From contig JAIEFH010000316.1 in the NCBI GenBank assembly GCA_029067025.1, forward strand, positions 1-5,320: a stretch of 5,320 nt of DNA, in the 5' to 3' direction. Positions within the stretch are counted from its first letter, which is position 1. Every line of letters starts with the position of its first letter. This document shows, piece by piece, positions 1 through 3,343 of the stretch. The stretch comes from Oscillospiraceae bacterium (lineage in GTDB: Bacteria > Bacillota > Clostridia > Oscillospirales > Oscillospiraceae). Position numbers and translations under genes: made by a program. The notes beneath the pieces are model-generated. The model ran no database searches, was not told where the DNA came from, and saw nothing but the letters and a program-made list of their open reading frames with translations.

Positions 1-1
1 G

Positions 2-730
2 ACTAAGGCCCGCCCCGCCATGATTACCCTCCCGGCGGAGGAGATCGCCGCCCACCCGGACGACGTGAAAACGACAATCGGCCGGGGCGTCCCGGTGGCG
101 GCGGTGCTGCCCCGGATCTGCTTTGACCGGGAGCTGGACGGCCTGCGAAAGGAGCTGGAAGCCTGCAAGGAGGCGGGGGTCACCGACGCCTATGTGGGCA
201 ACCTGGGCCTGATCCCGCTGTGCAAAAAGCTGGGCTTTAATCTGCGAGGTGACTTCGGCCTCCAGGTGTTCAACAGCCAGGGGGTGAAGGAGTACAAGCG
301 GCTGGGCTTCCAGTCGCTGACCGCCTCTTTTGAATTGAAGCTGGCCCAGATCCGGGACATTTCCAAGGCGGTGGACGTGGAGATGATCGCCTATGGCCGT
401 CTGCCGCTGATGATCACGGAGAACTGCGCCATCAAGAACCAGTCGGGCAAGTGCGTGTGCTCCAACGTGAACCTGCTCACCGACCGCAAGGGGGTGCGCT
501 TCCCGGTGGAGCGGGCCTACGGCTGCCGCAACGAGATTTTGAACGCCAACAAGGTGTTTCTGGCGGACAAGGCGGCGGACTGGAAGCGGGCGGGCCTGCG
601 GAGCATCCGCCTGCTGTTTACCACCGAGAACGGGGTAGAGTGCGTCCAGGTGCTGGACGCCTACCGGGGAAAGGGCAATTACACCCCCAACAATTACACC
701 CGGGGGCTGTATTATCGGGATGTGGAGTGA
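2..730 (+). CDS. U32 peptidase-family protein, C-terminal part (5' end outside window)
   Basis: The frame is already open at base 2 and runs to TGA at 728-730, giving about 242 residues. The first Met (base 20) is probably internal, because the conserved N-terminal half of the family is missing. Residues are counted from that Met. The segment GDFGLQVFNS (78-87), the signature AYGRLPLMITENC (124-136) and the ending TRGLYYRDV (227-235) match the C-terminal half of U32 'collagenase-like' proteins, probably the long DUF3656-containing Firmicutes type. Cys136, Cys145, Cys147 and Cys169 form a cluster. In characterised U32 relatives (UbiU/UbiV) four cysteines hold a 4Fe-4S cluster, and relatives such as RlhA and TrhP act in RNA hydroxylation, so a peptidase role should not be assumed. 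The substrate is unknown. No intrinsic terminator follows the stop; a palindromic element begins 18 bases later. The family call is firm and the function is open. Confidence 0.88.
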   Translation, partial: TKARPAMITLPAEEIAAHPDDVKTTIGRGVPVAAVLPRICFDRELDGLRKELEACKEAGVTDAYVGNLGLIPLCKKLGFNLRGDFGLQVFNSQGVKEYKRLGFQSLTASFELKLAQIRDISKAVDVEMIAYGRLPLMITENCAIKNQSGKCVCSNVNLLTDRKGVRFPVERAYGCRNEILNANKVFLADKAADWKRAGLRSIRLLFTTENGVECVQVLDAYRGKGNYTPNNYTRGLYYRDVE

Positions 731-747
731 TCTCCATGCCTCCGGCG

Positions 748-865
748 GGGTACTTTCTCTCACATGAGAGAAAGTACCCAAAGAGAATGCTCAGGGGGCA
801 TCCCGCCGGTTCGGCTTCGGGAGCCAAGGACGCTCCCTCGCTCACAGGCCGGGCTTCCCCCTGAG
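748..865. repeat. Structured palindromic intergenic element
   Basis: A perfect inverted repeat, GGGTACTTTCTCTCA (748-762) and its exact complement (765-779), is separated by only two bases. It is followed directly by a second, larger fold: CTCAGGGGG (790-798) pairs with CCCCCTGAG (857-865), TCCCGCC (801-807) can pair with GGCCGGG (847-853) with one bulge, and GGCT/AGCC (813-816/822-825) closes an inner TCGGG loop. The two-lobed shape, the GTACTTTCT...AGAAAGTACC core and the position just after a stop codon are typical of dispersed intergenic repeats. Only one copy is in the window, so family membership is inferred. There is no T tract, so it is not a standard terminator. Confidence 0.6.
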
Positions 866-923
866 AACCCCCCTGGGGACGAAGGGCCCGCCGCCCGGCT
901 TATAGGCAGTTAGTTTCCGGCTT

Positions 924-938
924 ATGCGTCTGACGCAT
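924..938. repeat. Short perfect inverted repeat
   Basis: ATGCGTC and GACGCAT flank a single central T. It could be a protein-binding site or a small hairpin in the 3' region of the minus-strand gene. There is no T run on either side, which argues against a terminator. It could also be chance or part of a degenerate repeat. Confidence 0.35.
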
Positions 939-1006
939 TGAGCTCATTTCACTTTTCGGCCCACAGGGGCCTGCATGGGCAGTGGAACGAACCGGCGCAA
1001 TCCTCC

Positions 1007-1291
1007 CTAGAACGCCTCAATGGTTCGCCGCCCCTCTCTGGGCTGGGCGATTTGCGTCCCCAGCCCCATTGCCGCCCGGAACAGCGCCTGGTCGTGGATG
1101 GTTTCCAGTTCCAAATTGAGGTTGGACAGGGCCTCCACCATATCCCGGCCATCGTCGCCCAGGCGGCGGATGATTTCCTCCTGCAAGGCTTCCTGACGGG
1201 CCTCCAAATTTTTTGTTTCCTCATCCTGCAAATCAGATTGACCCACCCAGTCCTCCACCATATAATATAGCTTGTTGATCAGTTCTGTCAT
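1007..1291 (-). CDS. Small acidic helical protein, possibly DUF6809-like, divergent from an XRE-domain gene
   Basis: This 94-residue frame starts at ATG (1289-1291, minus strand) and ends at TAG (1007-1009). The start is supported by a GGTGGTG ribosome-binding sequence five bases upstream and by a well-formed sigma-A-type promoter just beyond it. The protein opens MTELINKLYYMVEDW, has a highly charged region at about residues 20-68 that is probably helical or coiled-coil, and ends with FRAAMGLGTQIAQP (71-84). No signal peptide or membrane segment is visible. The N-terminal 'KLYY' and C-terminal 'F-x3-GLG' pattern recall DUF6809 proteins, small Firmicutes proteins of unknown function often found beside XRE regulators. 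That assignment is by memory of the pattern and is tentative. Overlapping frames on the other strand lack a ribosome-binding site and plausible composition. No function is proposed. Confidence 0.72.
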   Translation of the reverse strand: MTELINKLYYMVEDWVGQSDLQDEETKNLEARQEALQEEIIRRLGDDGRDMVEALSNLNLELETIHDQALFRAAMGLGTQIAQPREGRRTIEAF

Positions 1292-1296
1292 AACTG

Positions 1297-1303
1297 CACC
1301 ACC
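1297..1303 (-). promoter_or_regulatory. Ribosome-binding site of the minus-strand small gene
   Basis: Read on the minus strand this is GGTGGTG, ending five bases before the ATG at 1291. It is an imperfect but well-placed Shine-Dalgarno sequence and supports the choice of start codon. Confidence 0.55.
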
Positions 1304-1320
1304 ATTTTTTTGTAAGCTTC

Positions 1321-1339
1321 TTTTATTATACTAATAAAA
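1321..1339. promoter_or_regulatory. Operator-like palindrome in the divergent promoter region
   Basis: TTTTATTA (1321-1328) and its exact complement TAATAAAA (1332-1339) flank TAC. A second, shorter dyad, CTAAT (1331-1335) and ATTAG (1344-1348), overlaps it. The palindrome covers the -10 box of the minus-strand promoter and a possible weaker -10 for the + strand gene (TATACT, 1327-1332, with no good -35). XRE regulators commonly repress their own divergent promoters through such dyads, so the XRE domain encoded at 1362 is the obvious candidate ligand; this is inferred. The A/T richness makes a chance dyad possible. Confidence 0.5.
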
Positions 1340-1352
1340 AAGAATTAGTCAA
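1325..1352 (-). promoter_or_regulatory. Sigma-A-type promoter of the minus-strand small gene
   Basis: On the minus strand, TTGACT (complement of 1347-1352) is followed after 16 bases by a perfect TATAAT (complement of 1325-1330). This lies about 34 bases upstream of the small gene's ATG. The -10 box falls inside the palindrome at 1321-1339, so a protein bound there would block this promoter. The -35 box overlaps the ribosome-binding region of the divergent XRE-Maf gene. Confidence 0.7.
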
Positions 1353-1356
1353 GGGG
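1351..1356 (+). promoter_or_regulatory. Ribosome-binding site of the XRE-Maf gene
   Basis: AAGGGG lies five bases before the ATG at 1362. It supports initiation at the start of the helix-turn-helix domain rather than inside the gene at the beginning of the Maf domain. Confidence 0.65.
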
Positions 1357-1361
1357 TTTCT

Positions 1362-2168
1362 ATGGGAATTTTAGCGGAGCGCATGAAAGAACTGCGCCTT
1401 GACCACAAATTGAAGCAAACGGAAGTTGCTGAAATCATTGGGGTAGCTATCAGCACCTATTGTAATTATGAATATGGACAGCGGGAGCCCAGCGCCAGTA
1501 CAATTATTACGCTGGCAAAGCTCTATCAGGTTCCCTCTGACTATTTGCTGGGCCTTGACGAACCAGCACCGGAGGAAAAGGCGAAAATCATCCTGGCCTC
1601 CAACTCCCCCCGCCGCAAGGAACTGCTGGAGCGCATTGGCGTCAAGGACTTCAAGGTCGCCGCCCCCAACGTGGACGAATCGGTGGAGGACGACCTGTCC
1701 CCCGCCGAAATCGTGGAGCGGCTCTCCCTGCGTAAGGCGCGGGCGGCGGCGAAGAAGGCGGGGCCGGACGACCTCATCATCGCCGCCGACACGGTGGTGG
1801 CGCTGGACGACAAGGTGCTGGGCAAGCCCCATGATGAGGCGGACGCCTTCGCCATGCTGTCCGCCCTGTCGGGCCGGGAGCACCATGTCTATACCGGTGT
1901 CACCGTCCTCCGGGGCGAGGAAGCGGTCACCCAGCATGAGGAGACCGCCGTCACCTTCCGGGCCATCAGGCCGGACGAGATCCGGGGCTATATCGCCACC
2001 GGGGAGCCCATGGACAAGGCTGGGGCCTACGGCATCCAGGAGCGGGGCGCCCTGCTGGTGTCCGGCATCCATGGGGATTATTTCAATGTGATGGGCCTGC
2101 CGGTGTTCCGGCTGGGCCGGATTCTGGCCCAATTCGGTGTAGACCTGCTGTCAGGGAATCATTCATGA
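1362..2168 (+). CDS. maf: XRE helix-turn-helix domain fused to Maf nucleotide pyrophosphatase
   Basis: This 268-residue protein has two parts. Residues 1-66 form an XRE/Cro-type helix-turn-helix (KQTEVAEIIGVAISTYCNYE, with the usual PSDYLLGLDEP end at 58-68). Residues 75-262 are a complete Maf domain: ASNSPRRKELL (79-89), AADTVV (141-146) with the expected catalytic Asp143, GKP (154-156), TGV (178-180), DKAGAYGIQ (218-226) and GDYFNVMGLP (238-247). Maf enzymes hydrolyse non-canonical or excess nucleoside triphosphates to monophosphates and are linked to septum inhibition. The DKAGAYGIQ form matches the dTTP/UTP (YhdE-like) group rather than the YceF group. Ordinary Maf proteins are about 190 residues with no DNA-binding domain. 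There is no stop or ATG at the junction (codon 74 is GCG), so the fusion is continuous in this sequence. By hand count, bases 1381-1560 are about 47% GC against about 72% for 1681-1800, suggesting different origins. The stop codon overlaps an ATG (ATGA) that starts a repeat unit upstream of mreC. Confidence 0.93.
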   Translation: MGILAERMKELRLDHKLKQTEVAEIIGVAISTYCNYEYGQREPSASTIITLAKLYQVPSDYLLGLDEPAPEEKAKIILASNSPRRKELLERIGVKDFKVAAPNVDESVEDDLSPAEIVERLSLRKARAAAKKAGPDDLIIAADTVVALDDKVLGKPHDEADAFAMLSALSGREHHVYTGVTVLRGEEAVTQHEETAVTFRAIRPDEIRGYIATGEPMDKAGAYGIQERGALLVSGIHGDYFNVMGLPVFRLGRILAQFGVDLLSGNHS

Positions 2169-2189
2169 GGTAATTTTTCTGTCGATGCG

Positions 2190-2220
2190 GCTTCCTCCGC
2201 CCCACAGGGGTGAGGAAAGC
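2190..2220. repeat. Hairpin in first repeat unit
   Basis: TTCCTC (2192-2197) pairs with GAGGAA (2212-2217), and CCCC (2200-2203) pairs with GGGG (2207-2210) around an ACA loop. There is a G-T wobble and one bulged C. It is the degenerate counterpart of the perfect hairpin 97 bases downstream. No T tract follows, so it is not a standard terminator for maf. Confidence 0.6.
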
Positions 2221-2254
2221 GCCAAACCGACCGAATTAGGATCATCGCTCATCC

Positions 2255-2347
2255 ATGAAACAATTTTTCCGTATTACAGCCCGCTCGCTTTCCCCACCCC
2301 GCAGGGGTGGGGAAAGACAGCGTAGTCGAATAGGAGCATATCCATGA
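2255..2347 (+). CDS. Possible 30-residue leader peptide overlapping the mreC start
   Basis: The ATG of the second repeat copy opens a 30-codon frame that begins MKQFFR, the same six residues as MreC. It then reads through the hairpin as an Arg/Pro/Gly-rich stretch (SLSPPRRGGERQRSR) and stops at TGA 2345-2347, overlapping the mreC ATG as ATGA. The only upstream ribosome-binding candidate, AGGA at 2238-2241, is 13 bases from the ATG, further than usual. The overlap would suit translational coupling, but the coding content looks like a translated repeat. It may be only a fossil copy of the mreC start. It is listed because the geometry is exact, and an active gene is not claimed. Confidence 0.2.
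   Translation: MKQFFRITARSLSPPRRGGERQRSRIGAYP
2288..2316. repeat. Perfect 13-bp hairpin upstream of mreC
   Basis: CTTTCCCCACCCC (2288-2300) is followed by GCA and its exact complement (2304-2316). CGCT (2282-2285) and AGCG (2319-2322) extend the stem beyond a 2-by-2 internal loop. It ends 15 bases before the mreC ribosome-binding site, so in the maf-mreC transcript it may stabilise the mRNA or affect initiation. It lacks a T tract. Confidence 0.7.
2332..2336 (+). promoter_or_regulatory. Ribosome-binding site of mreC
   Basis: AGGAG lies seven bases before the ATG at 2344. It marks the third copy of the repeated start region as the functional mreC start. Confidence 0.75.
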
Positions 2348-3174
2348 AGCAATTTTTCCGAAATAACGGCGGGCTGCTGCTGGTGGCGGCGGTGCTGCTG
2401 GCGGCGGTGTTGGCCCTGGGGGCGCAGATTCTGGGCTTCAACCCCCTCACCAACGTGCTGGAGGTGCTGGCCACCCCTTTCCGGGCGGCGTCCAGCGCGG
2501 TGACCAACTGGACCCAGGCCCAATACGACAAGGCGTTCCGCTATGAAGAACTGGCGGCGGAGAACGAGGCTCTGCGCCAGCGGGTGGCCGAGCTGGAGCG
2601 GGACGCCATCGCCGGGCAGGACGCGGTGCGGGAGAACGAGCGCATGAAGGATCTGCTGGGCCTCCATGAGGCCCGGCCCGAGCTCCAGTACCGGGACGCG
2701 GCGGTGGTGCGCCGTTCCGCCTCCAACTGGGCCTCCAACCTGACCATCGACCGGGGAACTTTAGAGGGCGTGGAGGTCAACGACTGCGTCATCGACCAGT
2801 ACGGCCACCTTGTGGGCGTGGTCACCGAGGCCAATCCCAATTCCTCCGTGGTCACCACCATTTTGGACCCCACCCTGGAGCTGGGGGGGCGGGTGGCCCG
2901 CACCGACGAGGATGCCATTTTGGAGGGGGACTTCTCCCTCATGCTGGACGGCCTGCTCCGGCTGTCCTTCCTGCCCGAGGAGGCCAAGCTGGTCACTGGC
3001 GACCAAATTACTACTTCTGGTCTGGGCGGCGTCTATCCCCCGGGGCTGGTGGTGGGCTCAGTGCGCACCCTGTACGTGGAGGAGGACGGCGTCAGCCGTT
3101 ACGCCCAGGTGCAGCCCGCGGCGGACATCGCCAATGTGCAGAATGTGTATGTGATTGTTGACTACGGAGAGTAA
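2344..3174 (+). CDS. mreC: Rod shape-determining protein MreC
   Basis: MreC is a membrane-anchored periplasmic-side scaffold of the elongation machinery, linking MreB and MreD to penicillin-binding proteins during lateral wall synthesis. The 276-residue protein has the family layout: a short basic N-terminus, one transmembrane helix at about residues 9-30 (LLLVAAVLLAAVLALGAQIL), a coiled coil at about 65-105 (EELAAENEALRQRVAELERD), and two beta domains. Family motifs include NWASNLTIDRGTLEGVEVND (128-147) and GDQITTSGLGGVYPPGLVVG (219-238). The length is normal. The start at 2344 has a proper AGGAG site. The gene follows maf, an order known from Bacillus-type maf-mre clusters, but mreB is not upstream and mreD is not downstream; mutS follows instead. 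A repeat-rich spacer precedes it and a structured element follows its TAA, and no promoter of its own was seen. Confidence 0.95.
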   Translation: MKQFFRNNGGLLLVAAVLLAAVLALGAQILGFNPLTNVLEVLATPFRAASSAVTNWTQAQYDKAFRYEELAAENEALRQRVAELERDAIAGQDAVRENERMKDLLGLHEARPELQYRDAAVVRRSASNWASNLTIDRGTLEGVEVNDCVIDQYGHLVGVVTEANPNSSVVTTILDPTLELGGRVARTDEDAILEGDFSLMLDGLLRLSFLPEEAKLVTGDQITTSGLGGVYPPGLVVGSVRTLYVEEDGVSRYAQVQPAADIANVQNVYVIVDYGE

Positions 3175-3179
3175 AACGC

Positions 3180-3315
3180 GCGGCGGGTTAGCGTCGGCGC
3201 AAAGTCCGCTCTGCTCCGCTTCCGCCTTTCGGCGAAAGCGGAGCGGCGCTTCCTTGCGCCTCCTTTCCCCACAAAGCCTGAAAGGCGGCTTTGCGGGGGC
3301 CCCTTAGGCCGCCGC
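3180..3315. repeat. Nested hairpin element between mreC and mutS
   Basis: GCGGCGG (3180-3186) and CCGCCGC (3309-3315) form a terminal inverted repeat around two folded arms. Arm one is GGCGCAA/TTGCGCC (3196-3202/3254-3260) enclosing GCTCCGCTT/AAGCGGAGC (3213-3221/3236-3244), which itself encloses CGCC/GGCG (3223-3226/3231-3234) with a TTTC loop. Arm two pairs 3267-3278 with 3287-3298, 11 of 12 positions, around an 8-base loop. No frame here looks coding and no T tract follows a stem, so a terminator is not called. The architecture resembles a small palindromic mobile repeat or a structured RNA; only one copy is present here. Confidence 0.6.
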
Positions 3316-3343
3316 ATTATTTAGAAAGAGAGCGTGTAATGCC

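Larger units (their letters stand above)
731..1006. other. Non-coding spacer between U32 gene and minus-strand small gene
   Basis: No convincing gene lies in these 276 bases. Open frames crossing it on both strands are arginine/proline/glycine-rich products of high GC and overlap better-supported features. It contains a structured palindromic element (748-865), a direct repeat CCGGCTTAT at 895-903 and 917-925, and a 7+1+7 inverted repeat at 924-938. A small hairpin GGCCC/GGGCC lies at 958-971. None of the hairpins is followed by a T tract on either strand, so no intrinsic terminator is called, although both flanking genes end here and convergent termination would be expected. Confidence 0.7.
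2161..2360. repeat. Tandem ~90-bp repeats carrying copies of the mreC start region
   Basis: A 21-base core occurs three times, at 2161-2181, 2251-2271 and 2340-2360, with periods of 90 and 89 bases. The third copy is the mreC start (ATGAAGCAATTTTTCCG within it). Copies two and three match at 20 of 21 positions. Copies one and three match at 17, and every difference is a transition. Each of the two spacer units holds a GC-rich hairpin at the same relative place and ends with a similar AGGA-containing stretch (CGAATTAGGATCAT and CGAATAGGAGCAT). The layout fits either tandem duplication of the region before mreC or insertion of a palindromic element that duplicated its target. Confidence 0.8.

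Noticed and set aside
20..730. ATG at base 20 as the true start of the U32 gene
   Set aside because: The frame is open to the window edge, the conserved N-terminal half of the family is missing, and no ribosome-binding site precedes this ATG (upstream is GGCCCGCCCCGCC).
451..864. + strand frame crossing the U32 3' end and the palindromic element
   Set aside because: Half of it is an out-of-frame reading of the U32 gene and the rest translates the repeat element.
938..1270. + strand frame opposite the small minus-strand gene
   Set aside because: It lacks a ribosome-binding site and promoter, whereas the opposite strand has both and a plausible helical protein.
1305..1311. Seven-T run as part of an intrinsic terminator
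   Set aside because: No GC-rich hairpin precedes it on the + strand, and it lies between two divergent gene starts.
1371..2132. 253-residue minus-strand frame opposite the XRE-Maf gene
   Set aside because: It mirrors a gene with complete Maf motifs and has no ribosome-binding site or family resemblance.
2288..2316. Perfect hairpin upstream of mreC as a maf terminator or attenuator
   Set aside because: The stem is strong, but the following bases (ACAGCGTAGTC) are not T-rich, so intrinsic termination is unlikely.
2161..2360. CRISPR array
   Set aside because: There are only three degenerate cores, the spacers are related to each other, and one core is the coding start of mreC. No cas gene is present.
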